Source: Ensifer sp. WSM1721 (lineage in GTDB: Bacteria > Pseudomonadota > Alphaproteobacteria > Rhizobiales > Rhizobiaceae). From it: 64,000 nucleotides of DNA. The notes below the pieces were generated by a model that saw only the letters and a program-made list of their open reading frames with translations, ran no database searches and was not told the origin of the DNA. Position numbers and translations under genes: made by a program. Shown one piece after another: positions 8,837 to 16,950 of the stretch. The stretch covers positions 992,001 to 1,056,000 of the forward strand of contig NZ_CP165783.1 in assembly GCF_000513895.2 (NCBI RefSeq), written 5' to 3'. Each line of letters opens with the position of its first letter. Within the stretch, counting starts at the first letter, position 1.

Positions 8837-11800
8837 CTAAGGCGCGTCGCGTGAAGTCGATTGAAGGCGACGCGCCTTCGGTGCAAGCATCGCCTTGTCG
8901 CGACGAACATCTGGCGGCGCTCGGCGAGCCCATACCAGATCGCTCTCATGGCCATCGCCCCGTGACTTCATCCATTCCATCGTTAGGAATGGGAGAGTCC
9001 CACCCGCAAGCGTAACGACCGCATCCATTCCGCTAATTGGCGCGATTCCGAGCAGCCTTCGCACAAACGGCAGGAACAGGCCCGCGGTCTGAACGGCCAT
9101 TGATCCGCCGATGATCCATGAAAGAGCATGGTTGGGCGGTCTTGATCCGGGTTCAAAGACGCTCTCGGTGTCGGATCGCGACGTGAAGGCATGAAGCAAC
9201 TGGGCCATGACCAGGCTTCCGAACGTCATGGTTCTGGTGCGCGGGGAGTCCAACCCGTAGCGCGACGCCCCGAAAAGACCCGCTGCCATCGCGGCGCCGC
9301 CCATGATCGCCGCTTGGGCGGTCAAGCTTCCGAGGTCCCGGACCGGCAAGATCTCGGAGCCTTCTTCCTTCGGCGTCTGCCGAAGTATATCGGCTTCAGG
9401 CGGTTCCATCGCCAGTCCGATGCCGGGCAACACGTCCGAGACCAGGTTGATCCACAAAAGCTGCATCGGCGTGAAGGGTGCGCGCATGCCGATTGAAGTG
9501 CCCGCAAGAACCAGCAGGATCTCGCTCAAATTGGTGCTGATCAGATAGCGAAGAGTCTTGCGGATATTTCGCCGGGTCGTGCGGCCCGTCTCGATGGCCG
9601 GCGCGAGGCCGCCAAGGCCGTCGGCGTCGATGATGACGTCCGCGATTTCCCTGGCTGCGCTCATGCTGTCCTGCCCGATGGCAATGCCGACGTCTGCGGC
9701 CTTCAATGCAGGTCCGTCGTTCACTCCGTCGCCGATCATCGCGACCCTCGCCCCGGCTTCTTGAAGGGAGCGAACGATTTGCAGCTTCTGAGAAGGGCTG
9801 ACCCTGCTGAACGCCTGCGCATGGCGAGCGGTCAGAACAAGCTCCTCCGAGCTCATGCCCTCGATCTCGGTCGAATCGACAATCGCCAGTCTGCCTCCGC
9901 CGTTCAGTCCGACACGCTCGCCGACGGCGGCAGCTGTCGCCTTCTGATCGCCGGTCAGCATGATCGTGTGAATACCGGCCTCGTGCAGTCGGCCCATCAG
10001 CCTACTGACGCCTGGCCGCAACCGGTCGGCCATCCCCACCAGCCCCAGCCAGACCAGGTCCCGAGTGTCCTCTCCACTCGGCTTGGAGCTTCTCGTCTGT
10101 TTGCGCGCTACGCCGAGGACGCGCAGAGCCCGAGATGCCATTGCGAGATTTGCTTTTTCTATGGCGGCGCGTCGATCCGGCGTGAGCTCTCGCTGGATGC
10201 CGTCCGGCAGGATTTCCGCGCCGCAGCGCCGGAGGACCTCGTCCGGACTTCCTTTCATGGCAATCAGCATCCCGTCTTCCGTCATATGTCGCGTTGCCAT
10301 GAGGCGAGATGCTTCGCTTCGTTGCTGGACCGATATTCGGGCAAAACGCCCTCGCAAGGAGGCAACGTCCACGCCGCTATCGAGAGCAGCCTCAATGAGG
10401 CAGCTCTCTGTAGGCGAACCGTTCAAGCGCAGTCCTTTGTCAGTGCCGACAATCTCCGTATCGTTGCAAAGACAGCAAGTTTCCAACAGGCTGCGCAATG
10501 GGCCCTCTGGGTCCGCGCCGCTTCGCCTGACGTCATTGATGCGGTAAGCCTTGTCGCCGATCCTGATCGTCTCGACAGAGATGCGGCCGAAGGTGAGTGT
10601 GCCTGTCTTGTCGAAACACGCAACGCGTACCGCTGCGAGCGTCTCGATGGCTTCCAGCTTGCGAATGAGAACGCCTTCGCGTCTGAGCCTTTCAACTCCG
10701 AGAGCGAACGTGGTGGTGGCGACCATTGGCAGGCCCTCTGGAACCGCAGCAACGGCAACGGAAAGGGCCGAGCGCGCCATCTGGAGAAGACCCAGGCCAC
10801 GCAGCCCTCCCACGAGCACAATGAATGCGCATGCGCCCAAGGTCAGCCATCCCAGGCGCCGTCCGAGATTCGTAAGCTCCCTCTGGATGGGCGTCTCGGG
10901 GGTGAGTGTTGCTCCGACAAGCCGCTGGATTCGTCCCGCTTGTGTCAGGGGTCCCGTCGCCACCACGATCGCTCGTCCGCTGCCGCCCGTCACGATCGCT
11001 CCGCGGTAGATCATATTCGAACGTGCACCGAGAGGTACCTTCGACCTCCTGATAGTGCGGATATTCTTAGCAATCGGTGCGCTTTCACCGGTCAGCATCG
11101 CCTCGCTGACGCTCAAGGCCTGTGCATTCATAAGGCGCGCATCAGCCGGGACTACGTCGCCCCGTTGCACTGAGATGATGTCTCCAGGAACGACCTGCTG
11201 AACCGCCGTCGTCGTGGTGACGCCTTCACGTATGACCTGTGCGGTTCGCGGCCCACTCGCTCCCAGGCCCTGGATCGTCCGTTCGGCGCGGCTTTCGGTT
11301 TGATAGCCGATGGCGGCGTTCAGGCCAACGACCGCGAGGATCGCGGCGGCTTCGAGCACGCCACCCGTCAAAATAGAGATTGCGGCCGCGCCAAGAAGCA
11401 TTGCCACCGGCAAGCTTTCAAACTGACCCGCAAGGATGGTCGCACTCGACCGTGGCTGGATGGAGTCGAGGAGATTGGGGCCGCTGCTCGCCAAGCGTTG
11501 GCGGGCATTAGCTCTCGATAGTCCTCCGTCCGCCGAAACCTCGAACATCGAACTCAAGCGCCTGGGTGACAATGTGTGCCACTCGGGATGCGGTGCATCG
11601 CTCGGCGGAACGATTTCGCCACGCAAAAGAGCTGCCAGATGCTCGACGATGGCGTCGAGATCTGACGTTGCCTCGAACTCGACGAGGACGGTTCCGGTCA
11701 CATCGCTGCCGGCGATGCTCGACACACCCGGCGCCGCGCGACCTCCCCGCTCCAGCAGGTCTTTGACCGCGCTCGATCCTTGCAGACCTCCGACCTTCAG

Positions 11801-11899
11801 CCGAGCGCGCCCCGGCACCGACGTGTGGATCGGGACGATGGAGAGTGAGATGCTGGTGCTGGGTGCTTTGGATTTCCCAGGCTCGGCAAAGGTATGCAT
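8837..11899 (-). CDS. P2A-like cation-transporting P-type ATPase with N-terminal HMA_2-like module
   Basis: A 1,020-residue inner-membrane ion pump. Residues about 25-95 form an HMA_2-like module (SVPGRARLKV) without CxxC. The core then shows the LTGES actuator motif near residue 270, PEGLP in M4 (387-391), the phosphorylated Asp430 in CFDKTGTLT and the GDGVNDGPAL hinge. M5 STNLSEI and M6 NLVSD keep the Asn/Glu and Asn/Asp positions used for Ca2+ in SERCA. This puts it nearer the P2A Ca2+/Mn2+ pumps than the CPx heavy-metal pumps, but the ion is unknown. The genes around it encode further HMA_2-like and DUF5132 proteins. Confidence 0.92.
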   Translation of the reverse strand: MHTFAEPGKSKAPSTSISLSIVPIHTSVPGRARLKVGGLQGSSAVKDLLERGGRAAPGVSSIAGSDVTGTVLVEFEATSDLDAIVEHLAALLRGEIVPPSDAPHPEWHTLSPRRLSSMFEVSADGGLSRANARQRLASSGPNLLDSIQPRSSATILAGQFESLPVAMLLGAAAISILTGGVLEAAAILAVVGLNAAIGYQTESRAERTIQGLGASGPRTAQVIREGVTTTTAVQQVVPGDIISVQRGDVVPADARLMNAQALSVSEAMLTGESAPIAKNIRTIRRSKVPLGARSNMIYRGAIVTGGSGRAIVVATGPLTQAGRIQRLVGATLTPETPIQRELTNLGRRLGWLTLGACAFIVLVGGLRGLGLLQMARSALSVAVAAVPEGLPMVATTTFALGVERLRREGVLIRKLEAIETLAAVRVACFDKTGTLTFGRISVETIRIGDKAYRINDVRRSGADPEGPLRSLLETCCLCNDTEIVGTDKGLRLNGSPTESCLIEAALDSGVDVASLRGRFARISVQQRSEASRLMATRHMTEDGMLIAMKGSPDEVLRRCGAEILPDGIQRELTPDRRAAIEKANLAMASRALRVLGVARKQTRSSKPSGEDTRDLVWLGLVGMADRLRPGVSRLMGRLHEAGIHTIMLTGDQKATAAAVGERVGLNGGGRLAIVDSTEIEGMSSEELVLTARHAQAFSRVSPSQKLQIVRSLQEAGARVAMIGDGVNDGPALKAADVGIAIGQDSMSAAREIADVIIDADGLGGLAPAIETGRTTRRNIRKTLRYLISTNLSEILLVLAGTSIGMRAPFTPMQLLWINLVSDVLPGIGLAMEPPEADILRQTPKEEGSEILPVRDLGSLTAQAAIMGGAAMAAGLFGASRYGLDSPRTRTMTFGSLVMAQLLHAFTSRSDTESVFEPGSRPPNHALSWIIGGSMAVQTAGLFLPFVRRLLGIAPISGMDAVVTLAGGTLPFLTMEWMKSRGDGHESDLVWARRAPPDVRRDKAMLAPKARRLQSTSRDAP

Positions 11900-12037
11900 C
11901 GCGGGCTACCCCGCTGCCCTGCTTCACAGCGAAAACGACGTCGACTGCCGCGGCAATATCCAGAGGTCAACGCTCCGCCCGCCGTGGTGGCTTGAGGCCA
12001 TCACGGCGTGTTCAAATCGAACTTCCTGGCATTCAGT

Positions 12038-12328
12038 TTAGCTGGTGGAAGTCCGCGCAGGTTTGGTCGCAGGCGGAGGCGAAGGCGAACTGCCCGCAGT
12101 CTCGGCCATTTCAGACCTGGCTTCCGCGACCAGATCGGATGTTCTTTCGTTCATCTCGGCCCATGCAACGCGGCCTTGATCATAGGCGACAAGACCCGCC
12201 TTCAGAACCGTCTTGGTAATCGGTCGCAGCAAAGGGGCCGCGAGCGGCGCTAAAACGAGGGCACCAACTCCGATCGCGAGGCCCGTTACCAAGTTCCCGC
12301 CTTTCAATGCGTCTTCGAGTATTGCCAT
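12038..12328 (-). CDS. DUF5132 family small membrane protein (copy 1)
   Basis: 96 residues. A hydrophobic N-terminus (VTGLAIGVGALVLAPLAAPLL) leads into RPITKTVLKAGLVAYDQGRVAWAEMNE, the DUF5132 signature, followed by a polar Ser/Pro/Thr tail. AAGGAGGC precedes the ATG. It lies 138 bp upstream of the P-type ATPase on the same strand and 78 bp downstream of a paralogous gene, so the three may form one transcript. Its function is unknown. One membrane helix with a cytosolic helical tail seems likely. Confidence 0.85.
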   Translation of the reverse strand: MAILEDALKGGNLVTGLAIGVGALVLAPLAAPLLRPITKTVLKAGLVAYDQGRVAWAEMNERTSDLVAEARSEMAETAGSSPSPPPATKPARTSTS

Positions 12329-12406
12329 TGAAGTTGCCTCCTTGTTTTTTGCCGTCCCGTCGTCAGCACGACCGGACCCCTCATCGGGATCTTCGCCTTG
12401 CGCCGA

Positions 12407-12658
12407 TCAGGAACCAACCTGCGCCAAGCGTTGCCCGCCAGCCGCTTTGCGCTCTTCTTCTATCTCTGCTCTGACCTCGGAAAGGGTGTCTTCCGTGCTC
12501 TCGTTGAGTTCGGCCACTGCAATCCTTGCCTGATCGTAAGCTATGACACCGGCTTTGATCGCCGATTTGGCGTACGGCCTCAGGATGGGAGCGACTTTTG
12601 GCGCAAGTAGACCTGCAGCGACGCCGATTACCAAGCCAGTGACGAAGGGCAGCGCCAT
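12407..12658 (-). CDS. DUF5132 family small membrane protein (copy 2)
   Basis: 83 residues, a paralogue of the neighbouring DUF5132 gene. It has the same plan: hydrophobic FVTGLVIGVAAGLLAPKVAP, then RPYAKSAIKAGVIAYDQARIAVAELNES and an acidic/basic helical tail. The ATG at 12658 has AAAGGAGC 7 bp upstream. It appears to be the first gene of the DUF5132-DUF5132-ATPase series on the minus strand. A Pho-box-like direct repeat lies about 76 bp upstream. Confidence 0.85.
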   Translation of the reverse strand: MALPFVTGLVIGVAAGLLAPKVAPILRPYAKSAIKAGVIAYDQARIAVAELNESTEDTLSEVRAEIEEERKAAGGQRLAQVGS

Positions 12659-12733
12659 GTCACGCTCCTTTCGGGGGAGGTCTGGGAGCATTCTGCTAGA
12701 CCTGCCAAGATGAATGAAAATCTTGTCGCAAGT

Positions 12734-12751
12734 TTGTCATCAGACCGTCAC
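12734..12751 (+). promoter_or_regulatory. Pho-box-like 7-4-7 direct repeat
   Basis: TTGTCAT-CAGA-CCGTCAC lies upstream of the first DUF5132 gene. It has the same two heptamers as the motif at 6780-6797, in the opposite order and with the same 4-bp spacer. As there, the motif reads on the plus strand while the gene is on the minus strand. It could be a PhoB site or that of another regulator shared by the cluster. Confidence 0.35.
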
Positions 12752-12908
12752 AAACAGCTGCACCAAGAATGCAGCCCTGCTTGCAACGCCCCGCTGCGAC
12801 CTCTCGGCAAGAGCGATGGCCTGAGATGATCGATAATCGATCCGCGGGCGACTGGGGCCGCAAGCGTGCGCGCTGGCGCGTCTGCCCGTTGGCTCCAGTT
12901 GACCGCAG

Positions 12909-14210
12909 TCAACCGAAAAGCTGGGAAACCAGGAAGATGAGACAGCCCGCGAAGGCGCCGACCACCGTGCCGTTCATGCGGATGTACTGAAGGTCGCTAC
13001 CGACCACGAGTTCCAGGCGATCCACGAGCGTGTGACTGTCCCAGCTTCGGACCACCTCCGCTACAAACGCACCGATCTCGTGGCGCCACGAGACCAAATA
13101 GACGGCAAGCTTCTCCACGAACGTGTCGATGTGCTTCAACATCGCTTCGTCGGTCGCCAGTGCCCTGCCGACCAGAAGACAGAGCTTCTCCACCGCCGTG
13201 CGTGCTTTCGAGTCCGGCTGCGACAGGTCTTCCAGCATTGCCCGTGAGGTCTTGCGCCACACCACTGCCACCCACGCCTGGGCCTCCGGGTGCTCGAGGA
13301 TGCGGTTCTTGAAAGCGTTGATCTGCGCGCGCTGCTCCGGCGAATTTATCAGTTCGTCGATCAGCCGAGCGAGAGCCTCACGGAATTTCAACCGAACTTC
13401 GCTATCGGGCTCGCGCAGCTTGTTCAGGAGATCGGCCACCCCGGTGACGATCGCCTCGGCGATCTTGCGGTCAATGGTCCGGGGAATCCACCAGCGGCTA
13501 CGTTCCCGAACCAGCTGGAAGATCTGCTCGCGGTTTTCCTCCAGCCATTCGGAGGCAACGCCAAGGGCTCGCTCGAACAGGACATCCGTCTCGCCGCTCG
13601 CCGTCATTATACGGATGGCGCGGCCTATCACGGGCGCTATATCGGCCTGCCGCACCTGCTCGCCGAGGCTCCGGCGGGCAAATTCCTGCAGGTCCTTGTT
13701 GTCGAGGGTTCGGATGACATGCGGCAGTGCCGAAGCGACAGCCTCCGCGAGGACTGGCGCCGTCGCCGGAGCCGCGAGCCAGGTTGCGAAACGCCCAGCC
13801 ACATTGGCGCTCCGCAGCTTCCGCAGGAGCACCTCCTCGGTGAGAAAATGCCGCTCCAAGAAGCGCCCGAGCGTTTGACCGATGCGTTCCTGGCTGCTCG
13901 GTATGATCGCCGTGTGCGGTATGGGCAGGCCGAGCGGGTGGCGGAAGAGCGCGGTGACGGCGAACCAGTCGGCAAGCCCGCCGACAATGCCCGCCTCGGC
14001 AGTGGCACGCAGCAGCCTCACGCCGAAACCGGGATCGGCAACGAAGTGGGTACCGAGGAAGACCGCTCCCATGGCGACGAGGAGCGACGTCGCCAAAGTG
14101 CGATTGCGCCTTAGGCGACGGCGCAAACCGTCCTCGGCAACAGCCGGAAAGGCGCCCGGCTGTGGCGGCGGGGCGAGAGTGTCGAACGAGCGAGAACGAT
14201 CCGGTGACAT
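12909..14210 (-). CDS. DUF445 family membrane-anchored protein
   Basis: A 433-residue protein of the DUF445 family. There is an N-terminal membrane segment (TLATSLLVAMGAVFLGTHF), then the signature GGLADWFAVTALFRHPLGLP with PHTAIIP and QERIGQTLGRFLE. A long helical region follows, and a C-terminal hydrophobic segment (GTVVGAFAGCLIFLVSQLF). GAGGAGG precedes the ATG. Family members are found in the envelope of many bacteria; their function is not established. It lies upstream of the DUF5132 genes on the same strand, 250 bp away, so it is probably a separate transcript. Confidence 0.9.
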   Translation of the reverse strand: MSPDRSRSFDTLAPPPQPGAFPAVAEDGLRRRLRRNRTLATSLLVAMGAVFLGTHFVADPGFGVRLLRATAEAGIVGGLADWFAVTALFRHPLGLPIPHTAIIPSSQERIGQTLGRFLERHFLTEEVLLRKLRSANVAGRFATWLAAPATAPVLAEAVASALPHVIRTLDNKDLQEFARRSLGEQVRQADIAPVIGRAIRIMTASGETDVLFERALGVASEWLEENREQIFQLVRERSRWWIPRTIDRKIAEAIVTGVADLLNKLREPDSEVRLKFREALARLIDELINSPEQRAQINAFKNRILEHPEAQAWVAVVWRKTSRAMLEDLSQPDSKARTAVEKLCLLVGRALATDEAMLKHIDTFVEKLAVYLVSWRHEIGAFVAEVVRSWDSHTLVDRLELVVGSDLQYIRMNGTVVGAFAGCLIFLVSQLFG

Positions 14211-14244
14211 GTCTCAACCTCCTCGCGTCAAACGGTGCCCGGCC

Positions 14245-14345
14245 CTACAGCGCCGGGCGTCTTATCAGACGCGCAAAGTCGCTGTAGCACTTTGAATTGC
14301 TGCATGTTCTTATCCTTAAATCGGCTACGGTTTAAGGAAACATGC
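14245..14345. repeat. RIME-like mosaic repeat, copy 2
   Basis: A second copy of the two-palindrome element seen at 8700-8801, with the same module order and orientation. It shares the core CTGTAGCACTTTGAA and the AAATCGG...TTTAAGGAAACATGC arm. It lies upstream of the DUF445 gene. Confidence 0.85.
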
Positions 14346-14679
14346 GATTTCGGGTTCCGAGGAGCAGAACCTTCCACACCGTTGCACGGAAATTTGGCCG
14401 ATCATGGGTCATCGAAGCTGTGAGGAACAGACCTGTCCCTGTTTCCTGAAGCTATGCAACCGGGACCGGCTTGAATCGGAGGGATGGCTCGGGGATTCTC
14501 GGGACTGCTCGTCGCACCGAGGGCTGGGCGATCCGTTTATCTCAACCCGCGGGACGGCACGGGCGTGCTCGCGCTCTTTCCGCATGCGATGGCGATCCGC
14601 TTCATCGCCGAACATTCAGTGATCGACACCGAACGGGTGGAAGGTCCGGCAATGCCCTCCTGCCCTCACGAACGTCCGC
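14346..14679. other. Intergenic region with no supported gene
   Basis: 334 bp between the mosaic repeat and the end of the mannonate dehydratase gene. Two overlapping plus-strand frames start near 14471 and 14484 behind a GGAGG, but neither resembles a known protein, and the longer runs into the antisense of the dehydratase. I see no RNA gene here. Confidence 0.4.
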
Positions 14680-15876
14680 TCAAACCCGCCCATAGATCGG
14701 GTGAGACAATGCTCTTTCGATGCCGCGCAGTTCCGCCAGGCCCTTCAGGCGGCCGATCGCCGGATAGCCTGGCTGTGCGCCGCGGGTCAGATCGTCGAGG
14801 ATCTCCTGGCCGTGATCCGGGCGCATCGGAATCTGGTGGTCCGCACGGCCCTCGGCGCGGCGCCGCTGCTCCTCTTTGAGCAGCCCGGCGATCACCGCCA
14901 CCATGTCGGTACCCCCCTCCAGATGCTCGTCCTCATAGAAGGAGCAAGGCGTCCGCTCCTCCTCGCGGCGGACATTGCGGAGATGGACGAAGTGGATGCG
15001 TGGGGCGAATTGGCGGACCATGGCCGGCAGATCATTTGCCGCCAGGGCGCCGAGCGAGCCGGTGCAGAAGGTGACGCCGTTCGCGGGGCTATCGACCTCG
15101 CTGAGCATGAAGGCATAGTCTTCCGCCGTCGAGAGAATGCGCGGCAGGCCGAGCAGCGCCCATGGCGGATCGTCCGGATGGGCGCAGATGTTGACGCCGG
15201 CCCGTTCGGCGACCGGCGTCACCTCGGCGAGGAAATCGACGAGGTGGCGCTGGAGCTTTTCGCGTCCGATGCCTGAATAGGTCTGTAGATGCTCGCGGAG
15301 CTGCGGCAGGCTGTAGCCGTCGGCCGAGCCCGGAAGTCCGGCGCCGATGTTGCGGGAAAGCGCGAGCCGCCGCTCCTCCGTCATCTCGCCAAAGCGTCGC
15401 GCCGCCTGTTCACGCGTCGCTTCGTCATAGTCGTCAAGCGCGCCCGGCCGCTCAAGCAGATGGAGATCGAAAGCCGCGAAGTCGATGCGGTCGAAGCGCA
15501 TGGCTTTCGCGCCGTGGCGGGCGGTCCAGCGCAGGTCGGTGCGCGTCCAGTCGAGGACCGGCATGAAATTGTAGCAGACGGTGCGGATGCCGGCAGAGGA
15601 CAGGCGGCGCAGTGTCTCCTGCCAATTGGCGAGGTGCTCGCGCCAGCGGCCTGTCTGTGTCTTGATGCTTTCGGATACGGGAACGCTTTCCACCACCTCC
15701 CATTCGAGGCCGCCCTCGCGGACCTCTCGCTGCCGCTTTTCGATCTCCGCGACGGGCCAGACAGCCCCGGTCGCGATGTGATGGAGCGCGCTGACGATAC
15801 CCTGCGCGCCGGCCTGCGCCGCATCCTGGACGCTCACCCGGTCCACCGGTCCGAACCACCGCCATGTATGTCGCAT
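14680..15876 (-). CDS. uxuA: Mannonate dehydratase
   Basis: A 398-residue enzyme, full length for UxuA. It converts D-mannonate to 2-keto-3-deoxy-D-gluconate in hexuronate catabolism. Matching features are the N-terminal RHTWRWFGP.D.VS, TVCYNFMPVLDWTRTDL near residue 105, NICAHPDDPPWALLGLPR with the metal-binding His, and FVHLRNVRREE. A TTG lies 9 bp upstream in frame, but ATG at 15876 is 10 bp behind AAGGAG and is the better start. It is the last gene of the minus-strand operon that also encodes a regulator, a TRAP transporter and an MDR dehydrogenase. Confidence 0.95.
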   Translation of the reverse strand: MRHTWRWFGPVDRVSVQDAAQAGAQGIVSALHHIATGAVWPVAEIEKRQREVREGGLEWEVVESVPVSESIKTQTGRWREHLANWQETLRRLSSAGIRTVCYNFMPVLDWTRTDLRWTARHGAKAMRFDRIDFAAFDLHLLERPGALDDYDEATREQAARRFGEMTEERRLALSRNIGAGLPGSADGYSLPQLREHLQTYSGIGREKLQRHLVDFLAEVTPVAERAGVNICAHPDDPPWALLGLPRILSTAEDYAFMLSEVDSPANGVTFCTGSLGALAANDLPAMVRQFAPRIHFVHLRNVRREEERTPCSFYEDEHLEGGTDMVAVIAGLLKEEQRRRAEGRADHQIPMRPDHGQEILDDLTRGAQPGYPAIGRLKGLAELRGIERALSHPIYGRV

Positions 15877-15891
15877 GTAACTCAAACTCCT

Positions 15892-16950
15892 TTAAGGCAG
15901 AAACGTCAGTTGCACCTTGCAGGCAACCGAGCGGTCGCCGGCCTGCTCGAAGGCGGTGACTGCCTGATCGACCGGAAACGCATGGGAAATGATCGGCCGG
16001 ACGTCGATCCGGCGGTTGGCGATGAGCTCGACCGCAAGCGCGAACTCGCTGTCGAAGCGCTGCGAGCCGACGAGGCGCAATTCCTTGCCGACAAGCGCAT
16101 TGAGCGGAAGGGTGATGTCGCCCGTTACCCCAACCTGCACGATCAGACCGCGCGGCTTGACCGCCGCGATCGCATTGCGCAATGCAGGCGCTGCCGCCGA
16201 GCACTCGAAGGCGACATCGAACCGGCCCTTTTCGGCCTCGTATTCGCTCAGACCCGCAGGATCGCGGCGAATGTTCACGACGCGCGTCGCGCCCATTGTC
16301 AGCGCCCGGTCGAGCGCCGCATCGGCGAGATCGGACACCACGATCGTCTTGGCCCCGGCATGGCGGGCGGCGGCGACGACGAGAGCGCCGATCGGCCCGG
16401 CGCCGGTGACAAGCACCTGTCTGCCCTTGAGATCGCCTGCCCGTGCGACGGCATGGAGCGAGACTGCCAGCGGTTCGGCGCAGGCCGCTTCCCCGGCGCT
16501 GACCGACGTGCCCGCCGGGAAGCACTGGCCCGCCGGCACGACGAGCCAGTCGCGGAACATGCCTTGCGTGTGAGGAACGCGCATGGCGCTGCCCATGAAC
16601 TGCATGTTCAGGCAGTGAATGGGAAGCCCTTCGCCGCAGAAGCGGCAGTTGCCGCAGGGTTGGCTCGGATTGACCGCGACCAGCTCGCCGACGGCAATGC
16701 CGGAGACACCGGCTCCGAGCGCGACGACATGTCCCGAGGCCTCGTGGCCCGGGATGATCGGCTCACGCACGCGGATGGGGCCGAAGCCGCCATCCTGGTA
16801 GTAGTGAAGATCGGAGCCGCAGATGCCGGCGGCCGCCATCTTCAAGAGAACCTCGCCTTCGCCGGGCTCCGCAACGTCCTGAGCTTCCAGCCTGAGATCG
16901 CGTTGACCATAGAGTCGGGCGAGACGCGTGCGCATGGTTGCCGGTGCCAT
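15892..16950 (-). CDS. Zinc-dependent MDR sugar-acid/polyol dehydrogenase (L-idonate 5-dehydrogenase-like)
   Basis: A 352-residue zinc-containing MDR enzyme. Catalytic zinc ligands appear in AAGICGSDLHYY and GHEASGHVVALG. The structural zinc loop is PCGNCRFCGEGLPIHC, and the Rossmann motif is VTGAGPIGALVVAAARHAG. The ATG overlaps the dctM stop (TGATG), so translation is coupled. In this operon the usual mannitol-dehydrogenase-type fructuronate reductase (UxuB) is absent, so this enzyme may supply mannonate or oxidise a related acid such as idonate or gulonate. The exact substrate is inference. Confidence 0.88.
   Translation of the reverse strand: MAPATMRTRLARLYGQRDLRLEAQDVAEPGEGEVLLKMAAAGICGSDLHYYQDGGFGPIRVREPIIPGHEASGHVVALGAGVSGIAVGELVAVNPSQPCGNCRFCGEGLPIHCLNMQFMGSAMRVPHTQGMFRDWLVVPAGQCFPAGTSVSAGEAACAEPLAVSLHAVARAGDLKGRQVLVTGAGPIGALVVAAARHAGAKTIVVSDLADAALDRALTMGATRVVNIRRDPAGLSEYEAEKGRFDVAFECSAAAPALRNAIAAVKPRGLIVQVGVTGDITLPLNALVGKELRLVGSQRFDSEFALAVELIANRRIDVRPIISHAFPVDQAVTAFEQAGDRSVACKVQLTFLP

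Noticed and set aside
9761..11173. A 470-codon plus-strand open frame antisense to the P-type ATPase
   Set aside because: It has no recognisable domain and lies entirely opposite a well-conserved ATPase; such frames are expected in GC-rich DNA.
14319..14360. A GGAAC-N18-TT match on the minus strand upstream of the DUF445 gene
   Set aside because: It lies about 140 bp from the start codon, overlaps the mosaic repeat and lacks the GTT preferred at the -10 element.
14471..14879. Small plus-strand frames between the mosaic repeat and uxuA
   Set aside because: A GGAGG precedes them, but the products resemble nothing known and the longer one depends on the antisense of uxuA.
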